Shown: positions 48,384 through 57,309 of the stretch, piece by piece
Layout of the letters: every line of letters starts with the position of its first letter
Position numbering within the stretch: the first letter of the stretch is position 1
NCBI GenBank assembly: GCA_002394605.1
Contig: DGUI01000003.1
Location: 1,874-65,873, forward strand
DNA length: 64,000 bases
DNA from: Mageeibacillus sp. UBA4314
Lineage (GTDB): Bacteria > Bacillota > Clostridia > Saccharofermentanales > Saccharofermentanaceae
Direction of reading: 5' to 3'
Notes under the pieces: generated by a model
What the model saw: the letters and a program-made list of their open reading frames with translations, nothing else
Database searches by the model: none
What the model was told of the DNA's origin: nothing
Position numbers and translations under genes: made by a program

Positions 48384-49851
48384 GATCGATATAGTCGTTC
48401 TTCGCGGAAGCTGCGATACTCTTGTAGAGCATGGGATGCAGCAGGATCAGAAGAGGGAATATCTCCAGTCTTCCTGCGAGCATATCGAAGATGAATACGA
48501 ACTTGGACAGGATCGTAAATCCGCCGAAGTTGCATGTCGGTCCTACAAGATTAAATCCCGGTCCGATATTGTTGAAGGTTGCTGCCACTGAAGACAGGGT
48601 CGTGGTAATGTCGTAACCTTCGAAAGAGATGATAAAAGCAGATATCACAAAGATAACCGTGAAAGCTACAAAATAAACATTTACCGAACGCACCGTATCA
48701 TGTTCCACTGATTTTCCGTCTGACTGGATCTTCTTGATCGTCTTAGGCGTAAGGAGAGAAGCCATCTGTTTCTTGAGGGACTTTAAGACGATAATGAATC
48801 GCGATACTTTGATGCCGCCGCCGGTTGAACCTGCGCAGGCTCCGCAGAACATCAGAGCGAACATGATGAATTTCGAGGTCGTGGGCCAGAGGTTAAAGTC
48901 AGTCGTTGAGAACCCGGTCGTCGTCATGACTGAAAGCACCTGGAAGAACGAATCGGTAACCGTGTCGCCGACCGACTGATACATGTTGTAGATGTTAAGA
49001 GATACAACAGCCGTTGACGCGAGGATAATGAGCAGATATACCCTTACCTCGCTCATTTCAAATCCTTTCCTGAACTGTCTCATTATCATGAAGTAATAGA
49101 AGTTGAAGTTCACGCCAAAGAGGAGCATGAATATCGATACCACCCACTTGCCATACAGGGTAAAGCTTCCGAGACTGTCATTCTTGATACCGAATCCGCC
49201 TGTACCGGCTGTGGAGAAAGCCGTATTAACAGATTCAAATACCGTATAACCTCCGCATATGAGGAGCAGAGCCTCAAGAAGTGTGAGACCGATGTAGATG
49301 AGATACAGGATCTTCGCTGTCTGACGGAGCCTGGGAACAAGCTTGCCGACGACAGGTCCGGGAGATTCCGCCTTCATGAGATTGACCTGTGATCCTCCCT
49401 TGGTAGGGAGAACGGCAAGAAGAAAAACGAGCACACCCATACCGCCGATCAGGTGGGTCGTGGACCTCCACATGAGCGTCGTGTGCGACAATGCCTCAAC
49501 ATCACTTAGTATGCTGGCACCCGTGGTGGTAAACCCGGACACAGCCTCGAACAGTGAGTCGACGTAACTTGGTATCTCCCCGGTAAGAGTCATGGGCAGA
49601 GCACCGAACAGACTCATCAGTATCCATGACAGGGATGTTGATACAAGACCTTCCTTAAGATAGATGGTAGTATCGGCAGGCTTTACGAGTGATACGAGGA
49701 ATCCGGTGAGCATCAGGGATCCTGAAACTGCGATGTAGCTCAGACCCTCCGTCTCCTGATACCACACGGAACATATGCATGGGATCAACATGAGCATTCC
49801 GACGATAAGAGTTACTTTACCGAGGGTGTACCTGATCATTGATAGGTTCAT
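48367..49851 (-). CDS. trkH: Potassium uptake protein, TrkH family
   Basis: 494 residues, about ten or eleven membrane helices with four pore loops, e.g. SGFTTTGASIL, STAGTGGFGIKND, TTTGFSTTDFNL and FNNIGPGFNLVG, each with the selectivity glycine. Moves K+ (or K+/Na+) into the cell. Start overlaps the trkA stop (ATGA), so pump and regulator are coupled. Confidence 0.95.
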   Translation of the reverse strand: MNLSMIRYTLGKVTLIVGMLMLIPCICSVWYQETEGLSYIAVSGSLMLTGFLVSLVKPADTTIYLKEGLVSTSLSWILMSLFGALPMTLTGEIPSYVDSLFEAVSGFTTTGASILSDVEALSHTTLMWRSTTHLIGGMGVLVFLLAVLPTKGGSQVNLMKAESPGPVVGKLVPRLRQTAKILYLIYIGLTLLEALLLICGGYTVFESVNTAFSTAGTGGFGIKNDSLGSFTLYGKWVVSIFMLLFGVNFNFYYFMIMRQFRKGFEMSEVRVYLLIILASTAVVSLNIYNMYQSVGDTVTDSFFQVLSVMTTTGFSTTDFNLWPTTSKFIMFALMFCGACAGSTGGGIKVSRFIIVLKSLKKQMASLLTPKTIKKIQSDGKSVEHDTVRSVNVYFVAFTVIFVISAFIISFEGYDITTTLSSVAATFNNIGPGFNLVGPTCNFGGFTILSKFVFIFDMLAGRLEIFPLLILLHPMLYKSIAASAKNDYIDPIISK

Positions 49852-51224
49852 GACAGTATATCCTCTATAGATGCAAAACCGTGATGTGTAGTTACTACCA
49901 TTACGCTGTCGCCATCCTGTATCATGTCGTTGCCGGAAGGGATGATGATCGCATCATCATGACAGATGAATCCGATCAGGACATCTTTCTTGAGCTTCAG
50001 ATCCTTAAGGGGTACTCCGATAACGGGCGAACCGCTGTTGACCGTAAATTCAAGAGCTTCTGCCCTGGAGTTGAACATATGGTAGAGTGACTCGATATTG
50101 CTGCTGCTGTTTTTTGCGCCCATCTTAGCCCTGACATACTTGAGGATCAGCTCGGAGGTAATGAACTTGGGATAGACGATGCTTCCGAGATCAAGTTTGT
50201 CTACTACCTCAGTAAAAGTGATCCTTGTTATCTTAGTGACTAGTTTAGCGTTGGAGACATCCTTGGCAAAGAGAGCCAGGATGATATTCTCTTCATCGAT
50301 ACCCGTAAGCGGAACGAAAGACTGTGCATTATGAAGTCCCGCTTCAAGAAGGAGCTTCCTGTCCGTCGCATCACCGTTGATGAGTGTTGCCTTGGGAAGG
50401 GCTTCAGACATGAATTCACACTTTGCTTTATCCCTCTCGATGATCCTTACGCTGATGCCTGACCTTATGAGCTGGTCAGCAAGGTAGTAGCTGGCAATGC
50501 CGCCTCCTACGATCATGGTATCCTTGACGCCCTTTGTCGTAAATCCGATCTGCTTAAGGAAAGACAGACATGACTTCCTTGTCGCTGCGAAAGAGATGAT
50601 GTCACCGGCCATCAGCACAAAATCACCGTGAGGGATGACAAGGTTGCCATCACGTTCAACTGCGCAGATGAGGACCTCGTTTGTTACCTTCTGACCGAGG
50701 AAAGCTATCGACTTGCCTTCGAGCATATTACCTTCGGGTAGCCTGATCTTGATCATCTCGGCATGGCCGTGAGCAAATGAGTTGATCTCGAGAGCCGTAG
50801 GCAGGAATAAGATCCTCGCGATCTCGCGCGAAGCTTCAAGTTCAGGGTTGATGATCATGGCAAGACCAAGCTTGTTGCGCAGGTAACCAACTTCGCGGTT
50901 GTACTCAGGGTTCCTTACCCTGGCGATCGTCGCAGCATCACTGAACTGCTTGGCGATGGTACAGCAGAGGAGGTTGAGCTCATCCGACTGTGTGACCGCG
51001 ATAAAAAGATCTGCCGATGCGATCCCTGCTTCCTTGAGGGTTGCATAAGTAGCACCGTTGCCGACAACACCCATACAGTCGTATTCCTGGGTGAATTCAT
51101 CAACGACAGCCGAATCGATATCAACGACCGTCAGATCGTGACCTTCCTCAACAAGTTGCGCTACAACGGTGCGTGCGATCTTGCCCGCACCTACGATGAT
51201 GATCTTGAGACCTGCTTTGTTCAT
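49848..51224 (-). CDS. trkA: Potassium uptake regulator TrkA (two RCK domains)
   Basis: 458 residues: two repeats of RCK_N-RCK_C. The first begins IIIVGAGKIARTVVAQLVEEGHDLTVVD, the second TMIVGGGIASYYLADQLIRSG, each a NAD(H)-binding loop. Controls the TrkH channel by nucleotide binding. Placed 11 bases after the CobW-like gene and coupled to trkH. Confidence 0.95.
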   Translation of the reverse strand: MNKAGLKIIIVGAGKIARTVVAQLVEEGHDLTVVDIDSAVVDEFTQEYDCMGVVGNGATYATLKEAGIASADLFIAVTQSDELNLLCCTIAKQFSDAATIARVRNPEYNREVGYLRNKLGLAMIINPELEASREIARILFLPTALEINSFAHGHAEMIKIRLPEGNMLEGKSIAFLGQKVTNEVLICAVERDGNLVIPHGDFVLMAGDIISFAATRKSCLSFLKQIGFTTKGVKDTMIVGGGIASYYLADQLIRSGISVRIIERDKAKCEFMSEALPKATLINGDATDRKLLLEAGLHNAQSFVPLTGIDEENIILALFAKDVSNAKLVTKITRITFTEVVDKLDLGSIVYPKFITSELILKYVRAKMGAKNSSSNIESLYHMFNSRAEALEFTVNSGSPVIGVPLKDLKLKKDVLIGFICHDDAIIIPSGNDMIQDGDSVMVVTTHHGFASIEDILS

Positions 51225-51235
51225 AGTTATATTGC

Positions 51236-52279
51236 TCAGATACCGAACAGTGTCTTAACTGCTTCCTTGTTTACACCTGAGCCGATCACGCAGAGCTTGC
51301 CTGTAACGTCAGATGTGCCTTCGCGGACCTCAGATTCACCGGGTACATAATCGAAGTGGATCCATGTACCGTCTTCACAGGGTACGATACCCTTTGCTCT
51401 CAATATCTGTCCGTAAGCGACATTATCATCAAGCTTGGAGAGAGCAGTCTCAAGCTGTTCCTTAGTAAACTTCCTGGAAGTCTCAAATCCGATGCTGTCG
51501 AAGACCTCATCAGCATGGTGGTGATGATGATCGTGATCGTGACATCCGCATGTGCAGCCCTCACCGTGATCATGATGATGTTCATGGTCGTGATCGTGGT
51601 CATGATCATGCTCTTCATGATCGTGATGGTGATGATGATGCTCATGCTCTTCTGCCTCGAGAAGTGCAGCAGCCATGTCATCTGCAGATACGGGAGACTC
51701 GATAGCTTTGATGATCTGTTCACCTGACAGCTGTTCCCAGGGAGTCGTTATTATCTGTGAATGATCATTGACACCGCGGATAAGGCTGACAGCCTTATCA
51801 AGCTTGTCCTGTGCGATGTTGCCTGTCCTTGACAGGATTATCGTTCCTGCATATTTGATCTGGTTCTCATAGAACTCGGCAAAGTTCCTTAAGTAGATCT
51901 TGCACTTGGATGCATCGATAACGGTAACGGTTCCGCATACCTCACATCCCTCAACACGTTCGATCGCCGCTACAACGTCAGAGAGTTTGCCGACGCCCGA
52001 AGGTTCGATAAGGATCCTGTCGGGATGATACTGGTCGATCACCTGCTTCAGTGCAGTTCCGAAATCGCCCACGAGTGAGCAGCAGATACAGCCGGAATTC
52101 ATCTCGGTGATCTCGATGCCGGCTTCCTTGAGAAAGCCTCCGTCGATCCCGATATCGCCGAATTCGTTCTCGATAAGAACGATCTTCTGCTTATTGTAAC
52201 CGTCAGCTATGAGCTTCTTGATGAGCGTTGTCTTGCCGGCACCCAAAAATCCTGAAAAAACATCTACCTTTGTTGACAT
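51236..52279 (-). CDS. CobW/COG0523 metal-chaperone GTPase with His-rich loop
   Basis: 347 residues. P-loop FSGFLGAGKTTLIKKL, metal-binding NSGCICCSLVG (GCxCC), EPSGVGKLSD, and SRTGNIAQDKLDKA as the nucleotide-base site. Between the GTPase and CobW_C domains is a long His/Asp tract (about residues 205-255), with a Cys triplet GCTCGC in the middle. It probably delivers zinc or another metal to client proteins; which metal is unknown. GAGGTGATAATT precedes the ATG. Follows the second CobW gene by 18 bases in one operon with trkAH. Confidence 0.93.
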   Translation of the reverse strand: MSTKVDVFSGFLGAGKTTLIKKLIADGYNKQKIVLIENEFGDIGIDGGFLKEAGIEITEMNSGCICCSLVGDFGTALKQVIDQYHPDRILIEPSGVGKLSDVVAAIERVEGCEVCGTVTVIDASKCKIYLRNFAEFYENQIKYAGTIILSRTGNIAQDKLDKAVSLIRGVNDHSQIITTPWEQLSGEQIIKAIESPVSADDMAAALLEAEEHEHHHHHHDHEEHDHDHDHDHEHHHDHGEGCTCGCHDHDHHHHHADEVFDSIGFETSRKFTKEQLETALSKLDDNVAYGQILRAKGIVPCEDGTWIHFDYVPGESEVREGTSDVTGKLCVIGSGVNKEAVKTLFGI

Positions 52280-52297
52280 AAATTATCACCTCTTCTG

Positions 52298-53245
52298 TTA
52301 ATTGAAATAAATAATATCGTTTTCCGGTTTGCTTGTAAGCGTATAGTCCTCCACATCGAGGCACGGAACTGCGACCTTCTGACCGTTCTGTTCATCTTCG
52401 AAATACCTGATCCTTCCCGTGACCTTCAGCCATTTGCCTGCAGGGAAATTGGAAGTCAGTTCCTTCATGCACAGTATGCCCATGACTCCGACGTCAGCTG
52501 CGCAGCATGTGAATGCCTGGCGCTGCAGAACGAAAGCCCTGCCCCTGAATTCGCGGAGTATCATTGCCTCACCTATGAGACTGACACGCTTACCGTTATA
52601 TCTCTTGACGTTATCGAGTGCATCAGTATAGAACAGCCCGAAATCGTCCGCCGAGATCTCACACAGATCCGCATTGAGATCATAGGGAAGATGGTCCTCG
52701 ATACGGATGATCCTGTTATCAACGCTTAAGAAATTGATGCTCATGGAGGGATTAACACTCTTGACCGAACCCCTGAGCTTCGGAATATTGTCACGGTCCG
52801 TATCCACCCTGTTGAATATTACCGTATCGCTGAACCTGAAGTAGTCTGCAAATAGTGTCTGCATGTTCTTGTAGTAGAGCGAATATGTGGACGCATCTAT
52901 TACGACGACGGCCGCAGCCAAAGCCCATCTTCTGGGGACATCACATTTATCAAAAAATTCTGCAGGAGATACCGATCCGTTCCACTCGATGAAGATGACG
53001 TCAGGCTTATACTTCTTCTCGATATCGAAAGTAAGAGCCTTATCGACTTCCTTCGTCTCGCAGCTGATTATGACGGGATCAGCTCCCTCGTAGTTCTCTT
53101 CGATGTATTCTTCTTCGCCCTCTTCTGTCGATATGACGACGACCTTCTTATCCTTGAAATTCTCGCCGCCTATCCAGGAACAGATGACAGACGTCTTGCC
53201 GCTGTCAAGAAAACCCGTAAAGAAATATACCAGACAATCACTCAT
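52298..53245 (-). CDS. Divergent CobW-like GTPase lacking the GCxCC motif
   Basis: 315 residues. P-loop FFTGFLDSGKTSVICSWI, DVIFIEWNGS and TVIFNRVDTDRDN identify a CobW/G3E GTPase. The expected GCxCC after strand beta-3 is replaced by IISCETKEVD with a single Cys, and there is no His tract. The C-terminal ~90 residues (residues 225-315) form a different beta domain ending with LTSKPENDIIYFN. It may be a regulator or partner of the intact CobW downstream. Start 53245 chosen: AGAGGTG lies upstream and the homology starts there, although the frame is open further. Confidence 0.85.
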   Translation of the reverse strand: MSDCLVYFFTGFLDSGKTSVICSWIGGENFKDKKVVVISTEEGEEEYIEENYEGADPVIISCETKEVDKALTFDIEKKYKPDVIFIEWNGSVSPAEFFDKCDVPRRWALAAAVVVIDASTYSLYYKNMQTLFADYFRFSDTVIFNRVDTDRDNIPKLRGSVKSVNPSMSINFLSVDNRIIRIEDHLPYDLNADLCEISADDFGLFYTDALDNVKRYNGKRVSLIGEAMILREFRGRAFVLQRQAFTCCAADVGVMGILCMKELTSNFPAGKWLKVTGRIRYFEDEQNGQKVAVPCLDVEDYTLTSKPENDIIYFN

Positions 53246-53324
53246 AAACTGCACCTCTACATACTTTTCATATTGTATTCTTGTTTTATAATTAATTAAA
53301 GTATAAAAAAGATAGGAAAAACTG

Positions 53325-54344
53325 ATGCTTAAACCGATCAAGATAGGCAAAGTGACAATAGACATACCGATCTGTCTGTCCCCGATGGCAGGGACATCCA
53401 CCGTCACATACAGAAGGATATGTCATGAGTTCGGAGCGGGATTCTGTCCCACCGAACTGTCTTCGGCAAGGTCGGTAAGATTCTCTGGGGTCGATAAGGG
53501 ATTCCGTTACATGAGGATCGACCCGGAGGGGGAAGGAGTCACGTCGATACAGCTTTTCGGGAACGATCCGGAGGATTTCGATTATGCCATTAAGGCGATC
53601 ATGGAAGATGAACGTCTCAACAGAGTCTCGATGTTTGACATCAACATGGGCTGCCCCGTACCCAAGGTGGTCAAGACGGGAGCAGGTTCTGCTCTGATCA
53701 GGACGCCTGAACTGGCCGGGGAGATCGTTAAGGCTGCAAAGATGGCTGCCGGAAGATACGGGCGTCCGGTCACGGTCAAGACCCGCATAGGATTTGACAG
53801 ACCGGGGGAGAGCCGTGACCTTGTGAAGGCCGTACTAGACGGCGGTGCAGACATGATCTGCGTTCATGGAAGGACCAGGGTACAGATGTATTCGGGCAAG
53901 GCAGACTGGAATGAACTTGCGGTATTGTCCGAGATGACAGGAACATATGGCATTCCTTTCTTTGCGAACGGTGACATCTGTGATACCGCATCAGCCAAGA
54001 AAGTTATTGAACAAACGGGATGTGCAGGTATAATGATAGGGCGGCAGGCTATGGGTAATCCATGGCTGTTCGCGCGGCTGGCATCGGATCTTACAGATCA
54101 TTCTTTTGACGCTCATGATCCGACGCCCGAAGAGAGGGTAGCAATGCTCATCCGTCATCTTAAAGAGGAGTGCAGGGTCATCAGGGAGGAAGTCGCCGTG
54201 AAGGAATTCAGGAGCGTGATGCCGGCATACATCAAAGGTATCAGGGGAGCTGCGCAGATAAGGATGCACCTCGTCAGTGCCAAAACGGTGGCAGAGGTGG
54301 AAGACATCCTTAATAGAGAGGTTTTGGGGACAAGAGACATATGA
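53325..54344 (+). CDS. dusB: tRNA-dihydrouridine synthase B
   Basis: 339 residues, FMN TIM-barrel. Catalytic Cys in NMGCPVPKVVKTGAGSAL, SPMAGTSTVTYR at the start, VKTRIGFD, VHGRTRVQMYSGKADW, ANGDI and GRQAMGNPWLF. Reduces uridine to dihydrouridine in tRNA. Overlaps the following membrane-protein gene by four bases. Confidence 0.95.
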   Translation: MLKPIKIGKVTIDIPICLSPMAGTSTVTYRRICHEFGAGFCPTELSSARSVRFSGVDKGFRYMRIDPEGEGVTSIQLFGNDPEDFDYAIKAIMEDERLNRVSMFDINMGCPVPKVVKTGAGSALIRTPELAGEIVKAAKMAAGRYGRPVTVKTRIGFDRPGESRDLVKAVLDGGADMICVHGRTRVQMYSGKADWNELAVLSEMTGTYGIPFFANGDICDTASAKKVIEQTGCAGIMIGRQAMGNPWLFARLASDLTDHSFDAHDPTPEERVAMLIRHLKEECRVIREEVAVKEFRSVMPAYIKGIRGAAQIRMHLVSAKTVAEVEDILNREVLGTRDI

Positions 54345-54964
54345 CGATGCTCATAGTGACATTGCTGTCCGTGATCGGCGGCGCGATCTGCTGCTTTGCC
54401 GGATACAGGATATTCAGGGTTGCGCTCAGCCTTGTCGGTGCATGCCTCGGTGCATATCTGGGCCTGCTCCTCTATGATTTCCTGTCCGGCTACGATATAA
54501 GCATCATGCATATGGAGTATTCTGAACTTGTGACGGTCATAGTATGTTCCGTCACCCTCGGAGTGCTGGCGTTTGGTCTTTATATGAAGGCTCTGGTAGC
54601 GATAGTCACCATAATATGCGCGTGGTATCTGTATTCCGATTCCAAGGCGATAGGCATAAGCCTCCCCTGGGATTCACCGGTCATTACGATCGCAGTATGC
54701 GTGATCTTCGGTCTCGTGATCGGCTTTGCCGTCTATTACCTTCAGAAGTGGGCGATCATCATCTTTACATCTTTCATAGGTGCTAAGATCATATCTTCAG
54801 TCCTTGTACCCTATCTCATAGCACTCGTTACCGATGATCAGGGAAGGATAGCGATCAAGCTGTTATCGGGTACTCTTTCCAACATAAACGAGATAGCGGT
54901 ATCTACGGCAGCAGTCCTGCTCCTGACCGGTGCAGGCATAGCTGTCCAGATGTCTAAAAAATAA
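54341..54964 (+). CDS. DUF4203-like membrane protein
   Basis: 207 residues with about seven closely packed membrane helices (e.g. CCFAGYRIFRVALSLVGACLGAYLG, GLVIGFAVYYLQKWAIIIFTSFIGA). Glycine-zipper repeats GxxxGxxxG are typical of the DUF4203/TMEM198 family; function unknown. Start overlaps the dusB stop (ATGA), so it is expressed with it. Confidence 0.8.
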   Translation: MTMLIVTLLSVIGGAICCFAGYRIFRVALSLVGACLGAYLGLLLYDFLSGYDISIMHMEYSELVTVIVCSVTLGVLAFGLYMKALVAIVTIICAWYLYSDSKAIGISLPWDSPVITIAVCVIFGLVIGFAVYYLQKWAIIIFTSFIGAKIISSVLVPYLIALVTDDQGRIAIKLLSGTLSNINEIAVSTAAVLLLTGAGIAVQMSKK

Positions 54965-55000
54965 GGACAAAAATCTAACATAGATTACTATAAATTAGAC

Positions 55001-55029
55001 TTGACCTCTACAAAAGCAAATGTTATCTT
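55001..55029 (+). promoter_or_regulatory. Intergenic promoter candidate
   Basis: TTGACC at 55001-55006, 17-base spacer, TATCTT at 55024-55029. No gene follows on this strand until 56226, past a convergent gene. Confidence 0.5.
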
Positions 55030-55035
55030 TTATGC

Positions 55036-55155
55036 AACAAGTTGGAACAAGCGGAATCGAGACGATTCGAACTAATTAAGCCAATCTACACACAATCTAT
55101 CCCTTATTCCATGTCGAGGGCGCGCCAATTGATATTGGTGCGCCCTCGATATTTG
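55036..55155 (+). ncRNA. Candidate small RNA
   Basis: Roughly 120 bases between a plausible promoter and a strong hairpin. Contains a hairpin GAATCG-AGA-CGATTC at 55054-55068 and ends at a 16-base stem (55114-55129 with 55134-55149, one G-T pair) followed by TATTTGT. No open reading frame with a ribosome-binding site is seen. It matches no RNA family that I know. Confidence 0.35.
55114..55152 (+). terminator. Strong hairpin with short U-rich tail
   Basis: TCGAGGGCGCGCCAAT / ATTGGTGCGCCCTCGA around a TGAT loop; TATTTGT follows on the plus strand. On the minus strand the tail is not U-rich, so it best stops plus-strand RNA. Confidence 0.7.
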
Positions 55156-55163
55156 TACCGGTA

Positions 55164-56132
55164 TCACACGATCCTGTTGAGCATCTTACCGTCACGGAAT
55201 GCCTTAAGGTTATCGGCTGCAACGTCTATAAGCCTCTTCCTTGTCTCCACCGGAGCCCATGCGATGTGGGGAGTTAAGACAAGGTTGGGGCATCCGATCA
55301 GCGGATTATCGGGAAGCATGGGTTCCCTGCTTATCACATCGGCGGCATAACCGGCAAGGCTGCCGTTCCTCAGTGCATTAGCCACATCAGCCTCGTTAAC
55401 GAGCGGACCTCTGGCACAATTGACCAGAAATGCCGAATCCTTCATGAGCGACAGGGTATCGGAGTTGATAATCTCCTTTGTCTCATCCGTAAGAGGACAG
55501 TGCAACGTGACGATATCGGCACCTGCAAGCCCTTCTTCAAGCGGGAGGATCTTAACATGCGTGCCGTGACACTCAACTTCCTTAACGCCTTTATCACCGT
55601 GCAGCGTTGCCGTTACGTTCATGCCAAGCGCCGAACAGATGGCAGCAACCCTTCTGCCTATCTTGCCAAGTCCGATAATGTGAAGGTTCTTACCGCACAA
55701 TTCGACTATCGGAGCCTTAAAGAAACAGAATTGTTCCGACCGTACCCATTCGCCATTCTGAACAGCCCCGTTGTGAAGTCCGACCTTATCTGCCAGTTCA
55801 AGGATATGCGCCACGGTCATCTGAGCCGTAGCGAAAGTGCTGTACTCCGGAACATTGGTGACCGCGATACCCCTCTCTTTGCAGTATCCGGTATCGACGA
55901 CATTGTAGCCGGTCGCCAGGACTCCTATGTATTTCAGGTCAGGAAGCTGTTCCAACACTTTCCTGTCAAAGACCGTCTTGTTCGTTATGGCGCAGTCAAA
56001 ACCTGCCGTTCTCTCCACAACGTCTTCCTGCGCAGTTATATCGTAAGCTACGACCTCGCCGACCTCCTCCAGGGGGTCCCAGGACAGATCTCCCGGATTT
56101 GCTGCAGAACCGTCAAGTATCACTATTCTCAT
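55164..56132 (-). CDS. D-isomer-specific 2-hydroxyacid dehydrogenase
   Basis: 322 residues. NAD-binding GLGKIGRRVAAICSALG, catalytic Arg in FLVNCARGPLVNE, Glu in the DVISREP loop, and His in LTPHIAWAP. Closest in layout to glycerate/hydroxypyruvate dehydrogenase. Converts a 2-keto acid to its D-hydroxy form with NAD(P)H; substrate not certain. Start 56132 with GAGGATAATGCC upstream; the upstream open frame is AT-rich promoter sequence. Confidence 0.93.
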   Translation of the reverse strand: MRIVILDGSAANPGDLSWDPLEEVGEVVAYDITAQEDVVERTAGFDCAITNKTVFDRKVLEQLPDLKYIGVLATGYNVVDTGYCKERGIAVTNVPEYSTFATAQMTVAHILELADKVGLHNGAVQNGEWVRSEQFCFFKAPIVELCGKNLHIIGLGKIGRRVAAICSALGMNVTATLHGDKGVKEVECHGTHVKILPLEEGLAGADIVTLHCPLTDETKEIINSDTLSLMKDSAFLVNCARGPLVNEADVANALRNGSLAGYAADVISREPMLPDNPLIGCPNLVLTPHIAWAPVETRKRLIDVAADNLKAFRDGKMLNRIV

Positions 56133-56225
56133 GGCATTATCCTCACATATCCAAAAAAATTTCTTGATTTCAGCAAAGAATATTATAATACAAGAATACA
56201 CATTATATAGTATCGGGAGGGGCAA

Positions 56226-57296
56226 ATGTATCTGCTTTGTTATGGAAGATCCGAAGGAGCTGTCAGGACAGGTGACAGTCTGATCGACAAGATCGGAGGC
56301 AGATGGATAGAGAGCGCGGATTTCTTTGCATCAAGATTACCTATTCCTGCGAGTGAGCGGGATGCCGTGATCGTTATGATACTTCCGCTTGAAGCCTCCA
56401 TCGAGATACTGAATGGTAATTTCTCTCCAACCCTGTCCGGGTTCCCTGTTATCTGTGTATCTCCTGACGGCCTGTTTGCAGCAATCATCAGACGGGGTGA
56501 CGGTTCCACGCTTGCGGATTGTGATGAAGTATATCAGGAGATGCTCAATGTTTTAGGCCCCAAGTGTTTCAGGAGCTTCGGAAGCAATGCCGATATAGCA
56601 CCCGACCTGATGACTGCGATCGACTCCTATGGAATGACACCCAATGATCCTGATAAGCTCAAGGCTTATCTGTCAATGATCAGGAGCGGTGAGAAGGTGA
56701 GCATCTATACTGATCTTCCCATTGTCTTTGCAGAACCTGCCATAGATTCCATGATCTTTGAAGTCAACAGATACTCACGTGAGACCAAGGAGTCTTTTAT
56801 ACAATCATATATATCCCTGTCGGGCAGCTCGTCCAAGGCAATATTCATTACATGCGCCAAGATGCCTCAGTGTGAAGGCAATCCCCCGCTGGTCCTTGTG
56901 CCCAAGCTCGTCAGCGTAGGCCTTGAACTTACGGGAAGGCTCGATCCTGAGTATGCGGCGATCCTTGTTCTTGCAACGCTCGAGAATCACGGCATAGATG
57001 CAAGGTCCGTATCAACGGTAGCCGTATCACAATCGGCGCGCGAGAGCGACGCGGTACAGAAAGTTGCTGAGATGTTCGGGGCTTCAGTCACAGCTTTCGC
57101 CACGCGTGTGCTGCAGGAAGTCAAGCTTCCCCTGAAGATGACTTTCGCACCGGTAAGGGATAAGACTGATTTTGCTACGGCAGGATGCTTCCTGACTTCA
57201 GAGAGCGGGAAGATACTCATAAGAAGATCGGCAGAGAAGAGCGGACTTGCCATATCGGCATGTCTCAAGCGCGGCAATATTTTACTAACAGAATAA
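56226..57296 (+). CDS. CbiG-like protein outside a cobalamin locus
   Basis: 356 residues. The C-terminal ~125 residues (SVGLELTGRLDPEYAAILVLATLENHGID, then STVAVSQSARESDAVQKVAEMFG) resemble the CbiG C-terminal domain. The N-terminal ~115 residues are a Rossmann-like domain starting LLCYGRSEGAVRTGDSLIDKI with PVICVSPDGLFAAIIRRGDG where CbiG has its GI.VRI and SGHxGGAN region; those motifs are not conserved. CbiG is cobalt-precorrin-5A hydrolase in anaerobic B12 synthesis, but no other cbi gene is in view. It may be a diverged paralogue with a different role. GGGAGGGG precedes the ATG. Confidence 0.55.
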   Translation: MYLLCYGRSEGAVRTGDSLIDKIGGRWIESADFFASRLPIPASERDAVIVMILPLEASIEILNGNFSPTLSGFPVICVSPDGLFAAIIRRGDGSTLADCDEVYQEMLNVLGPKCFRSFGSNADIAPDLMTAIDSYGMTPNDPDKLKAYLSMIRSGEKVSIYTDLPIVFAEPAIDSMIFEVNRYSRETKESFIQSYISLSGSSSKAIFITCAKMPQCEGNPPLVLVPKLVSVGLELTGRLDPEYAAILVLATLENHGIDARSVSTVAVSQSARESDAVQKVAEMFGASVTAFATRVLQEVKLPLKMTFAPVRDKTDFATAGCFLTSESGKILIRRSAEKSGLAISACLKRGNILLTE

Positions 57297-57309
57297 GGAG
57301 GAGAGATCC

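Noticed and set aside
51480..51690. Short tandem GTG/ATG-rich repeat as a DNA element
   Set aside because: It is the His/Asp codon run of the CobW gene on the other strand and needs no separate explanation.
55041..55085. tRNA-like TTCGAA sequence
   Set aside because: No acceptor stem, anticodon arm or D arm can be paired around it on either strand.
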